From 2-02-FULL-45-10 sp046590235 (lineage in GTDB: Bacteria > Patescibacteriota > Patescibacteriia > Magasanikbacterales > GWA2-37-8): a DNA stretch of 14,246 nt. The notes under the pieces were generated by a model, which had not been told where the DNA came from, ran no database searches, and saw only the letters and a list, made by a program, of their open reading frames with translations. Positions 1 to 6,109 of this stretch are shown here, piece after piece; position 1 is the first letter of the stretch, and the number at the start of each line of letters is the position of its first letter. Position numbers and translations under genes: made by a program. The stretch is taken from assembly GCA_046590235.1 (NCBI GenBank), contig JBKJTY010000018.1, positions 1 to 14,246 of the forward strand, in the 5' to 3' direction.

Positions 1-671
1 ACAGCTGAACCAACTTTAATTTTAATTTCTTCTGCCTGGCGTTCACCGAGAAGCAGATTAAAAACATCGCGAGCGTATTGGATAATATTTCGATTAAGTT
101 CATCGCCCGCAATTTTAATTGAACGACGAGTTGTAATACCAGAAAGTGAGATAACAGCGATTTCACAAGTACCGCCGCCCATTTCCACGATAAAGTTGCC
201 CACTGGTTCGCGAACAGGCATACGGGAGCCAATAGCGGCTGCCATAGGTTCTTCTACAATCCATACTTCACGTGCGCCTGAGCTCATGACAGCGTCACCG
301 ATAGCGCGGCGTTCAACTTCTGTAATATCTACTGGAGCACCGATAATAACTTTTGGACGAGATAAAAAATTGAGACTACTCTCTTCGTAAACTTTATCAA
401 TAAAATAACGTAGCATTTTTTCTGCTACTTCAAAATCTGAAATAATACCGTTTGTTAACGGTCGTGTAGTAATGATATGCGGCGGAGTTTTACCAAGCAT
501 GTCTTTTGCTTCGTGTCCGACAGCCAAGATTTGTTCCGTCTTGGTGTTGATAGCAACCACACTTGGTTCGTTGATGACTATACCTCGCTCTTTTACGTAA
601 ACCAATGTATTTGCTGTCCCAAGATCAATACCAATCTCTTTTCTGAGTTTTCCGAAAAACCTGTTAAACAT
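1..671 (-). CDS. mreB: Rod-shape-determining protein MreB (partial, C-terminus beyond left edge)
   Basis: Actin-like ATPase that forms membrane-bound filaments and guides the cell-wall elongation machinery. Reading from the ATG at 671 gives 223 codons that stay open to the window edge, about two thirds of a normal MreB of roughly 340 residues. Residues 13-22 (IGIDLGTANT) are the phosphate-1 loop, and residues 144-147 (EEPM) and 201-220 (a stretch ending GERQAEEIKI) match conserved MreB blocks. The phosphate-2 loop reads VEMGGGTCE (residues 162-170); most MreBs have D-I-G-G-G-T-T-E, so Glu163 stands where Asp is expected and Cys168 where Thr is. The start overlaps the upstream gene's stop (ATGTTTAA), which suggests translational coupling; there is no Shine-Dalgarno sequence. 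The family call is very safe; only the 3' end is unknown. Confidence 0.95.
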   Translation of the reverse strand, partial: MFNRFFGKLRKEIGIDLGTANTLVYVKERGIVINEPSVVAINTKTEQILAVGHEAKDMLGKTPPHIITTRPLTNGIISDFEVAEKMLRYFIDKVYEESSLNFLSRPKVIIGAPVDITEVERRAIGDAVMSSGAREVWIVEEPMAAAIGSRMPVREPVGNFIVEMGGGTCEIAVISLSGITTRRSIKIAGDELNRNIIQYARDVFNLLLGERQAEEIKIKVGSA

Positions 672-1062
672 AATCAGCGTTATTGAATTTCCGTTTCGTG
701 AATACAACCCCTTCTAGCACAATGAACAAAACTACTAATAACACTAAATTCCACCAAGCCAACAAATCATGCGCTTTGAGGTAAAGCGTGATAATGGCTA
801 ATCCAGCAATAAATATGCTCTGACGGAAGGTGTGGCTAACGTGGCGTAACACAGCATCTTCATTTTTAATCAACTTCTTGCGAATAGCGAAACCGATGAC
901 AGAAACAGTGCCAACCAGAGCCATAAATAGGCTGGTATAGAAGAAAATCATCCCCATAATACCCGCTTCGTCCGGCGCAATATTAGTAATAACAAAGAAC
1001 CAGGCTACCCAACAGAGGAGGGTGCCGATAGACATTAATGCTAGGTAGAAACGTAGTGACAT
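664..1062 (-). CDS. Four-helix integral membrane protein of unknown function
   Basis: A 132-residue protein with four predicted transmembrane helices, roughly residues 5-26, 35-60, 80-96 and 100-121. A basic loop (RKKLIKNEDAVLRHV, residues 61-75) lies between helices 2 and 3, and the C-terminal tail is charged. I recognise the general pattern (an N-I-x-P-D-x-x-G motif before helix 2, then F-Y-x-S-L-F-x-A-L-V-G-T) from uncharacterised proteins of candidate-phylum genomes, but I know no function. Its stop overlaps the mreB start by 8 bp, so the two are almost certainly co-transcribed, and a role near the envelope is possible. The ATG at 1062 is chosen because it gives a complete first helix and sits at the predicted transcription start of the promoter at 1069-1097, making the mRNA leaderless. 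No Shine-Dalgarno sequence precedes it. Confidence 0.85.
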   Translation of the reverse strand: MSLRFYLALMSIGTLLCWVAWFFVITNIAPDEAGIMGMIFFYTSLFMALVGTVSVIGFAIRKKLIKNEDAVLRHVSHTFRQSIFIAGLAIITLYLKAHDLLAWWNLVLLVVLFIVLEGVVFTKRKFNNADYV

Positions 1063-1068
1063 AGGAGT

Positions 1069-1097
1069 ATTGTAGATTATAAGCCTTCTTTTGACAA
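1069..1097 (-). promoter_or_regulatory. Promoter for membrane protein-mreB transcript, predicted leaderless
   Basis: On the minus strand TTGTCA (1097-1092) and TACAAT (1074-1069) are separated by exactly 17 bp, which puts +1 at or next to the A of the ATG at 1062. A second possible -10, TATAAT (1081-1076), lies in the spacer and would give a leader of about 7 nt but has no good -35. The -35 follows the stop of the upstream DUF721-like gene directly. Confidence 0.6.
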
Positions 1098-1098
1098 G

Positions 1099-1395
1099 CT
1101 AAGACAAATACCTGATTTTAGTGATTTTTACATTAGTTAACTTCTGGTTAATAGCAGCGATGAACTCCGCTTCATGTAGTCGGATCTCTTGTGCGGCAGT
1201 AGTACTTAAGCACGCGATACAAAGCGTGGTATAGCGTAAATAGGCGGCTGAGGCATATTCCGCGATAGCTGCGCCAAAAATAATAGCCAGCTGCTTATTC
1301 GCCTCTTCCATGACCATAGCAGCCGTGACACCTTTGATGAGCGGCGACTGGTTGTTGCGGTTATTGAGAATATTACCAAGAGAATTGAAACTCAT
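1099..1395 (-). CDS. DUF721/DciA-like protein
   Basis: A 98-residue protein. The C-terminal half (about residues 50-98) follows the DUF721 pattern: a short beta-strand pair (YLRYTTLCIACLS), an A-x-E-I-R-L segment, a helix ending in AAINQKL (80-86), then a final strand (VKITKIRYL). DUF721 includes DciA, which helps load the replicative helicase DnaB in many bacteria that lack DnaC or DnaI. That role is family knowledge, and the match here rests on pattern only. The ATG at 1395 lies 2 nt after the helicase stop codon, so the two genes form an operon. A TTG 21 nt upstream is in frame, but it would overlap the helicase and adds nothing the family needs. No Shine-Dalgarno sequence is visible, so translation probably depends on the helicase gene. 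It could instead be an unrelated small alpha/beta protein. Confidence 0.6.
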   Translation of the reverse strand: MSFNSLGNILNNRNNQSPLIKGVTAAMVMEEANKQLAIIFGAAIAEYASAAYLRYTTLCIACLSTTAAQEIRLHEAEFIAAINQKLTNVKITKIRYLS

Positions 1396-1397
1396 AC

Positions 1398-4346
1398 TTA
1401 TACGCGGTAATCGCAAATATCTTTGAAGTCACAGTACTCACAAGCAAATTGGCTTGGAGTGGCAGTGAAATCTTTCGAATGTATCTTGTCTATCGTACCG
1501 ACTAATTTTTCACGTAATTTTTCTAACTCTTTATCTTCACCGATAAAACTATTTTGTAGGTTGTCGTTGACGTAGTAGAACGTCAGCTTACTTGGTTTAC
1601 CAATGTGATGGTACTCCGGAAGCTCTTGTGTGGCAATTTGGTAAATAAGAAGTTGTTCTTTGTCGTCAGTGGTTAATTTATCTTTTGCTTTACCTGTTTT
1701 ATAATCGATAATCTCGAGCGATCCGTCAGGCAGCTGGTCAATGCGATCAATACGGCCGTGCACCAGGTACTTTCCCACCTTAATTTTAAACCAACTTTCT
1801 AAATTTACTGGTATAGTCCAATTACCTTCGTGTGATTTATAAAAGATACGTAATATATCTTTACCTTTATCATAGTATTCTTCACGCTGATGTTCACTCT
1901 TATACCAATCAGGTAACCAGCTCGCTTCGTAGATTTTAAGCAGTTCATCAAGAGTGGGCACTTTGATACCTGTAGCTACGGCAGTAGCAGTATTTGAGCT
2001 TTTTACTGGCGCATCAAACAGTGACACTTGTTTTGCGCTATTTAATTCCTGAATACGGATATAGAAGTTCTGCAATGTTGCGTGCATAGTTTGACCAAAG
2101 CTGAAACTAGCACTGCCCTTAGTCGGGATATGTAAAATATGGGCTAATTTGTACTGATACGGACAAGTTTCGTAAGAACGAAGTTGCGAGAAGGAGAACG
2201 CCTTAGGTAGTGTATATGCGAATTCACCTGTTGCTTCGTCTTTCTCTACCAACACTTCTGGCACGGCAATTTTTTTAACTGCTTCCTTCGCGTTTGCGGC
2301 AAATTTAAGTTCAGCTAAAAACCGACTGATCTTTTTTGCGCGTGTACCACCATAACTACTTGCACTACTGAAATATAACCGTTCTTTTGCACGAGTTACA
2401 GCAACATAGAATAATCGGCGTTCTTCTTGGTAATGCCCATCCCCTTCTGGTAATTGCTCTTTTACTAAATCAACCGGAATTTCAATTCCAAGACTTTTAG
2501 CACGTGAAGGAAAACGCTCTTCAACGCAATTAACAACGAAGACGTATTTAAATTCTAAACCTTTTGATCCGTGAACAGTCATGACATTAACTGAATCCGG
2601 GGTATCGGAAGGTTGATAGAGCGAACCCTTATCTCCCGACTCCCCTACAGACATGAAGTGATCTAGGAAATTTGCCACGTTAGCATCCGGACTAATCGTT
2701 TCGTATTCTTTGATGTATTTCAAGAATTCCGTGAGGTGATAGATTTTTTTGATTGCTGCTTCGTTACCATTTTTTTCTCCTTCGATTAAGTATTTGAAAT
2801 AACCGATTTCTTCCAGAAAATTTACGATGAGCTGGTATGGTTTTTTGGTTTTACTATTACGCATGCCATTTTCAAGCGCACTTAACAATTGACGACAAGT
2901 AGCCGATCCTTCTTGGGATACACCATACTCCTCTGGATTTTTGATGACCGCATAATACGGCAAAGACTTCTTTTTACCCATGAACGTGATGGTATGCAGA
3001 TCGTTTACCCGGACTTTAAGAAATTCTAAACAAAGCAGACGATAGATTGCAGATGATTCCTTGTGGTCCACCATGATTTTGAGGAAGTTGAGACAGTCGA
3101 CAATGACTGGTAAACGGTAGAGACCGCTGGATGACAAGAATTCATACGGAATAGCCTGGCGCTGCAATTCGGTTAAGAATGGTTCGGCATGGTTGTTGGC
3201 TCGAACCAAAATAGCGAAATCATCCCATGTGGACGTTTCATCAATTTGTTTTAATCGCGCAATTTCTCGAACAACGCCTTGCACTTCTTCGTCGAGCGTC
3301 GCTTCGTGGAGATGCACAATAGCTGTTTCATTGTTTTGTTTGGCAGCTTTTGAAACGAGTCGTTTATCCAACTTTAATTTAATCTCTAGGCGATCAGGGT
3401 TATTGTTTTGGATAGATTCGTAGGCCAAGTCAAGAATAGCTTGGTTGGAGCGATAGTTTTCGTTTAAGACAACTTCTCTCGCCTTTGGGAAATCGTCTTT
3501 AAAGCGCATAATGTTTGATACGCTAGCGCCACGGAAAGCGTAGATACTCTGATCATCGTCACCTACAACGGTTAAACAGGAGTTATCATCGGATAACATT
3601 TTTACTAATTCGTATTGGGAATAGTTTACATCCTGGAATTCATCTACCAAAATATATTTGTATTGCTTCTTTAATTTTTCAAGAATTGCCGGGCGGGTAG
3701 AGAAAAGTTTGTGCGTATAAAAAATAAGATCGCCGAAGTCGAGCATGGCATTGTCGATCAGTAATTGGTTGTAGGTGTGGTACGCGCTTGAGAGTTCGGC
3801 AAAACGTTTCTTCTCTGCTTCATTCTCAGGTGTTTCGTCGGTTAATCCTTCTCCGTATTTTAAATAATCCTCTGGAGCAATTAATTCATCCTTACATTTG
3901 GAAAAATGTTTGAGTAGTTCATGGATGTGTTTTGTTGGATTACCCATTGGGCGGTAATAATCCAAATTAAATTTAGAGAAGTTTTGGCGGATCAACAACC
4001 AGGCTGCGGTTTCAGTCACAAGCTTAAAAGAATTGCTCAGACCTATGTCGATAGCGTGCTTTTCAAGAATTGCTTGGCAAAAAGCGTGGAAGGTAGAAAT
4101 CTGGATGTCGGTATAGCCAATATCGATCGTCTCATCCAGGCGAATCTGCATTTCTTCTGCTGCTTTATCGGTAAAGGTTAACGCAAGGATTTCTTCCGGT
4201 TTGGCGAGGCCTTTTTCAATTAAAAAAGCGATCTTTGTGGTAATAACCGTTGTTTTACCTGTGCCGGCACCAGCGACAATCAAAAGTGGCCCATCGTTGT
4301 GTTCGACAGCTTCTTTTTGGGCTTTGTTTAGTTTACGTTCGGACAT
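1398..4346 (-). CDS. UvrD/PcrA-type DNA helicase fused to a C-terminal Fe-S PD-(D/E)XK nuclease
   Basis: A 982-residue superfamily 1A helicase with a nuclease domain. Walker A is AGAGTGKT (25-32), motif Ia includes ALTFTDKAAEEM (55-66), the Walker B/motif II is VDEFQD (234-239), motif III is VVGDDDQSIYAFRGA (260-274), motif IV is NENYRSN (295-301), motif V is TVHGSKGLEF (590-599) and motif VI is RLFYVAVTRAKE (644-655). The C-terminal domain has GQTMH (751-755), D867 in HGRIDRID, and D881-x-K883 in IIDYKTG, the PD-(D/E)XK catalytic set. C728 with C969-x2-C972-x5-C978 is the Fe-S cysteine pattern of AddB, AdnAB and Cas4. The expected role is resection or repair of DNA breaks, as with AddAB or AdnAB. 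A QVSLF peptide at 773-777 resembles a sliding-clamp-binding motif. The ATG at 4346 is chosen because the reading frame upstream of it only crosses hairpins and a promoter. The DUF721-like gene follows after 2 nt. Confidence 0.93.
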   Translation of the reverse strand: MSERKLNKAQKEAVEHNDGPLLIVAGAGTGKTTVITTKIAFLIEKGLAKPEEILALTFTDKAAEEMQIRLDETIDIGYTDIQISTFHAFCQAILEKHAIDIGLSNSFKLVTETAAWLLIRQNFSKFNLDYYRPMGNPTKHIHELLKHFSKCKDELIAPEDYLKYGEGLTDETPENEAEKKRFAELSSAYHTYNQLLIDNAMLDFGDLIFYTHKLFSTRPAILEKLKKQYKYILVDEFQDVNYSQYELVKMLSDDNSCLTVVGDDDQSIYAFRGASVSNIMRFKDDFPKAREVVLNENYRSNQAILDLAYESIQNNNPDRLEIKLKLDKRLVSKAAKQNNETAIVHLHEATLDEEVQGVVREIARLKQIDETSTWDDFAILVRANNHAEPFLTELQRQAIPYEFLSSSGLYRLPVIVDCLNFLKIMVDHKESSAIYRLLCLEFLKVRVNDLHTITFMGKKKSLPYYAVIKNPEEYGVSQEGSATCRQLLSALENGMRNSKTKKPYQLIVNFLEEIGYFKYLIEGEKNGNEAAIKKIYHLTEFLKYIKEYETISPDANVANFLDHFMSVGESGDKGSLYQPSDTPDSVNVMTVHGSKGLEFKYVFVVNCVEERFPSRAKSLGIEIPVDLVKEQLPEGDGHYQEERRLFYVAVTRAKERLYFSSASSYGGTRAKKISRFLAELKFAANAKEAVKKIAVPEVLVEKDEATGEFAYTLPKAFSFSQLRSYETCPYQYKLAHILHIPTKGSASFSFGQTMHATLQNFYIRIQELNSAKQVSLFDAPVKSSNTATAVATGIKVPTLDELLKIYEASWLPDWYKSEHQREEYYDKGKDILRIFYKSHEGNWTIPVNLESWFKIKVGKYLVHGRIDRIDQLPDGSLEIIDYKTGKAKDKLTTDDKEQLLIYQIATQELPEYHHIGKPSKLTFYYVNDNLQNSFIGEDKELEKLREKLVGTIDKIHSKDFTATPSQFACEYCDFKDICDYRV

Positions 4347-4348
4347 AC

Positions 4349-4371
4349 AAAAAAGCACCTTTTTAGGTGCT
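4349..4371 (-). terminator. Intrinsic terminator just upstream of the helicase start codon
   Basis: On the minus strand AGCACCT (4371-4365), a four-base loop and AGGTGCT (4360-4354) form a 7-bp stem, followed by a run of six T (4354-4349). The T-run ends 2 nt before the helicase ATG. It should stop read-through from the small gene at 4798-4490. Because the helicase promoter's +1 falls inside the upstream arm, transcripts from that promoter cannot form the whole hairpin. Confidence 0.75.
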
Positions 4372-4374
4372 CTT

Positions 4375-4383
4375 AGTATAGCA
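4375..4383 (-). promoter_or_regulatory. Extended -10 promoter for the helicase operon
   Basis: The minus strand reads TGCTATACT (4383-4375), an extended -10 element. No convincing -35 lies at 16-18 bp. The predicted +1 is near 4368, inside the terminator hairpin, leaving a leader of about 22 nt without a Shine-Dalgarno sequence. Confidence 0.5.
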
Positions 4384-4405
4384 GGATCAATTAATTTTAC
4401 CAGAG

Positions 4406-4468
4406 TGTACCGTTCGCCCGATTTAGACCCTTTTCTAAGGATATAAGTCGGGATGTGCGAACGGTACA
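4406..4468. repeat. 63-bp compound inverted repeat (three stacked stems)
   Basis: TGTACCGTTCGC (4406-4417) and GCGAACGGTACA (4457-4468) are perfect 12-bp inverted arms. Inside them CCGATTTA (4418-4425) can pair with TAAGTCGG (4444-4451), and CCTT (4429-4432) with AAGG (4437-4440), leaving a TTCT loop. In plus-strand RNA the middle stem is fully paired with one G-U; in minus-strand RNA that pair becomes an A-C mismatch. It lies between the stop of the GC-rich small gene (4490) and the helicase promoter. No U-tract follows directly in either direction, so it is not a simple terminator. It may be a small structured RNA, an mRNA 3'-end stabiliser or a remnant of a small inverted-repeat element; no target-site duplication is evident. 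Confidence 0.7.
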
Positions 4469-4489
4469 ATCTGTTCACACCCCCTTTTT

Positions 4490-4798
4490 CTAGGCAGCGG
4501 CCGCTGCCGTCTCCGTCGCTTCAGCGAACATCTCTTCGGCCCTTTCCTCCATTTCGGCGGAGTTCAGCTCGAGCGGCTGCTTCGCGTGACCGATCAGGTT
4601 TTCATACGCCTGCCTGACGTCTTCGGAATCATAACCGGTCAACCGACCCCACTTCTTCAACTCTTCTTTGAATTGCGAGGTGGTGTTCATCCCTTCGAAG
4701 CGCTTGACCAGTATTCCATAGTAGAATACCTGGAACGTCCAACTACTGATGTGCTTGACGCTGATCGGATTCCTTCGTACTGCTGGCTTTTTACTCAT
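4490..4798 (-). CDS. Small GC-rich hypothetical protein (ORFan)
   Basis: A 102-residue soluble protein that I do not recognise. Residues 1-16 are strongly basic, 17-33 form a hydrophobic and aromatic segment (SWTFQVFYYGILVKRF) likely to be beta strands, 38-70 look helical, and the tail from 76 is acidic helix ending in a run of five alanines. There is no signal peptide or full transmembrane helix. Base composition is unlike the neighbours: 4501-4560 is 38/60 G+C, and codon third positions favour G and C. The start is well fixed by a GAGGTG Shine-Dalgarno sequence (4809-4804) 5 nt before the ATG, a signal missing from nearby genes. It has its own promoter and lies between terminator-like structures, so it is transcribed alone. 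The composition suggests acquisition from outside, but I see no phage or plasmid hallmark. Confidence 0.75.
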   Translation of the reverse strand: MSKKPAVRRNPISVKHISSWTFQVFYYGILVKRFEGMNTTSQFKEELKKWGRLTGYDSEDVRQAYENLIGHAKQPLELNSAEMEERAEEMFAEATETAAAAA

Positions 4799-4803
4799 GC
4801 GAA

Positions 4804-4809
4804 CACCTC
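4804..4809 (-). promoter_or_regulatory. Strong Shine-Dalgarno sequence for the GC-rich ORFan
   Basis: GAGGTG on the minus strand lies 5 nt before the ATG at 4798. It stands out because most genes in this window lack any Shine-Dalgarno match. An overlapping ATG at 4811 opens a six-codon reading frame that stops just past the true start. Confidence 0.7.
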
Positions 4810-4903
4810 ATGGCTGGAGAAAGGGAAAAGGTTGATAGATCTTGCTACCCAACTAAGTCTTATTGGCTTATTCGGCTAACAACATCGAAATTTAATACCC
4901 GCC

Positions 4904-4932
4904 AGTATATAACAAAAACCACCTTTTGTCAA
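4904..4932 (-). promoter_or_regulatory. Consensus promoter for the GC-rich ORFan, embedded in the rlmN terminator
   Basis: TTGACA (4932-4927), a 17-bp spacer and TATACT (4909-4904) on the minus strand make a near-consensus sigma-70-type promoter. The predicted +1 is near 4897, giving a leader of about 99 nt. The spacer consists of the 3' arm and T-run of the upstream terminator, and the -35 touches the 20-bp palindrome at 4933-4952. Confidence 0.75.
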
Positions 4933-4972
4933 CCTGCCTGCCGGCAGGCAGGGGTAGTTGTAAAGGTGGTTT
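4914..4972 (-). terminator. Intrinsic terminator of rlmN carrying a palindromic repeat in its loop
   Basis: AAACCACCTTT (minus strand, 4972-4962) pairs perfectly over 11 bp with AAAGGTGGTTT (4926-4916), followed by a T-rich tail at 4918-4914. The 5' arm overlaps the rlmN stop codon (4973-4971). The 35-nt loop holds the 20-bp palindrome at 4933-4952, which can fold as a second stacked hairpin. Confidence 0.75.
4933..4952. repeat. 20-bp perfect palindrome of the type dispersed in candidate-phylum genomes
   Basis: CCTGCCTGCCGGCAGGCAGG is its own reverse complement. I recall this element as repeated many times in Parcubacteria-like genomes, where reading through it yields the peptide string PACRQAG. 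That recollection was not checked by a search. Only this one copy is in the window. Confidence 0.7.
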
Positions 4973-6068
4973 ATTTTTCTTTGTTTCTGAGCTGTCCGCA
5001 AGCCGCGGCAATATCCTGACCTTGGGAGTAACGAACTGTTACTGTGAAACCTGCGTCCATTAAGGTCTTGTGCCAGTGATTAATGAGTTCTGGCGGTGTG
5101 CGATCAAAGGTGCGGAAACCGTCTACTACGATTTCTTCTTGCTGAGGTGCCGCATCGTCAGTAATTTTGTTGTAAGGGATCAAGTTGATACGGAAGTACG
5201 GGATCTTTTTACAAAGTGCCACCAAAGCTTGGAGGTGCTTCTCATCATCATTTACACCAGACAACATGATGTATTCAAAACCGATAAAGTGTGTGCGACT
5301 CGGGAAACGTTCATGATATTCTTTAGACCAGGTAACCAACCATTCCAAAAAGCCTTTTTTGTGGGAAGGCATAATTTGCTTACGAGATTCTTCAATAGCA
5401 CTGTGTAACGAAAGCGCCCAACGTACTGGTGGAAAATCTTTGTCTTTCAAAAGTTGTTCCATAGCAAAGGGAACGCCAGCTGTGGAAACAGTAATTTTTG
5501 TTTCACCAAGATCGGTGTTAGCCAAGAGAACATTTAATGCACGTTTTACATTTTCGTAGTTCAAAAGCGGTTCGCCCTGACCCATCATAACAATGTTGTT
5601 GACGCGATCCCCTGTCTTTGCTAAAAGGCGTTGCGCAAAACGATACTGGTCGATAATTTCTTCAGCGGAGAGATGGCGTTTGAAGCCAGCTTTACCTGTA
5701 GCACAGAAAACACATTTCATTGGACAGCCCGCCTGTGAGGAGACACAAATCGTGTAACGATCTTTCGCGTCTTCCCCAGCATTTTCTTTTAGATTTTTAC
5801 GACCCATGACAACCGTTTCAATTAAATTTCCGTCAGCGAGTTTAAAAAGGTACTTACGAGTGTTATCCATCTTACTCTCAAGCGCTGTGTAGACCTCCAG
5901 GTTGAGCCAAGGGAAGGCTACAAGCTTTTCGCGCAGTTCTTTCGGCAGGGTAGTAATTTCTTCGTAGGAGCTCAAATTAACGTCAAACCACGCATGCTCA
6001 ATTTGCTTGCGGCGGTAGGCTGGCTGCCCTTCTAGAATTGCTTTAAGTTGTGCGGAATTGGAGGACAT
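4971..6068 (-). CDS. rlmN: 23S rRNA (adenine-2503-C2)-methyltransferase / tRNA A37 methyltransferase RlmN
   Basis: A radical-SAM enzyme of 365 residues, the usual family length. It methylates C2 of A2503 in 23S rRNA and, in characterised members, A37 of some tRNAs, through a cysteine-bound methyl intermediate. The [4Fe-4S] motif is C115-x3-C119-x2-C122 (CPMKCVFC). SAM-binding segments are MGQGEPLLN (162-170, usually MGMGEPL-N) and ITVSTAG (192-198), followed by LSLH (219-222). The C-terminal ACGQL (356-360) holds the methyl-accepting Cys357. The N-terminal domain starts with a KAILEGQPAYRRKQ region typical of RlmN. The ATG at 6068 lies only 9 nt after a predicted -10, so the mRNA should be leaderless or nearly so; no Shine-Dalgarno sequence is present. 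A terminator overlaps its stop codon. Confidence 0.95.
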   Translation of the reverse strand: MSSNSAQLKAILEGQPAYRRKQIEHAWFDVNLSSYEEITTLPKELREKLVAFPWLNLEVYTALESKMDNTRKYLFKLADGNLIETVVMGRKNLKENAGEDAKDRYTICVSSQAGCPMKCVFCATGKAGFKRHLSAEEIIDQYRFAQRLLAKTGDRVNNIVMMGQGEPLLNYENVKRALNVLLANTDLGETKITVSTAGVPFAMEQLLKDKDFPPVRWALSLHSAIEESRKQIMPSHKKGFLEWLVTWSKEYHERFPSRTHFIGFEYIMLSGVNDDEKHLQALVALCKKIPYFRINLIPYNKITDDAAPQQEEIVVDGFRTFDRTPPELINHWHKTLMDAGFTVTVRYSQGQDIAAACGQLRNKEK

Positions 6069-6077
6069 AGTGGCAGA

Positions 6078-6106
6078 ATGATAGCAGAAAATAGTCTAAA
6101 TGACAA
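6078..6106 (-). promoter_or_regulatory. Promoter of rlmN, predicted nearly leaderless
   Basis: TTGTCA (6106-6101), a 17-bp spacer ending in TGC, then TATCAT (6083-6078) on the minus strand; TGCTATCAT is also an extended -10. The predicted +1 (about 6071) is 3 nt from the ATG at 6068. The -35 begins 3 nt after the ABC exporter stop codon. No terminator is seen between the two genes, so read-through from the exporter is also likely. Confidence 0.65.
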
Positions 6107-6109
6107 GGA

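Noticed and set aside
196..390. Plus-strand reading frame opposite mreB
   Set aside because: It is antisense to a well conserved gene and its product has no protein-like pattern; the same holds for the other long frames opposite atpA, atpD, atpG, the exporter and the helicase.
1396..1416. A TTG start for the DUF721-like gene, 21 nt upstream
   Set aside because: It would overlap the helicase coding region. The ATG at 1395 sits 2 nt after the helicase stop and needs no rare start.
4406..4468. The compound inverted repeat as a riboswitch
   Set aside because: No known aptamer core is recognisable and it is a simple long hairpin without an alternative antiterminator pairing.
4347..4478. A 44-codon N-terminal extension of the helicase in the same frame
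   Set aside because: It is encoded by the arms of the inverted repeat, the -10 element and the terminator hairpin, has no resemblance to the family, and the ATG at 4346 begins a standard UvrD N-terminus.
4810..5019. A plus-strand reading frame of 69 codons crossing the palindrome
   Set aside because: It runs through a promoter, a terminator and the palindrome (giving PACRQAG by chance) and overlaps the rlmN end in antisense.
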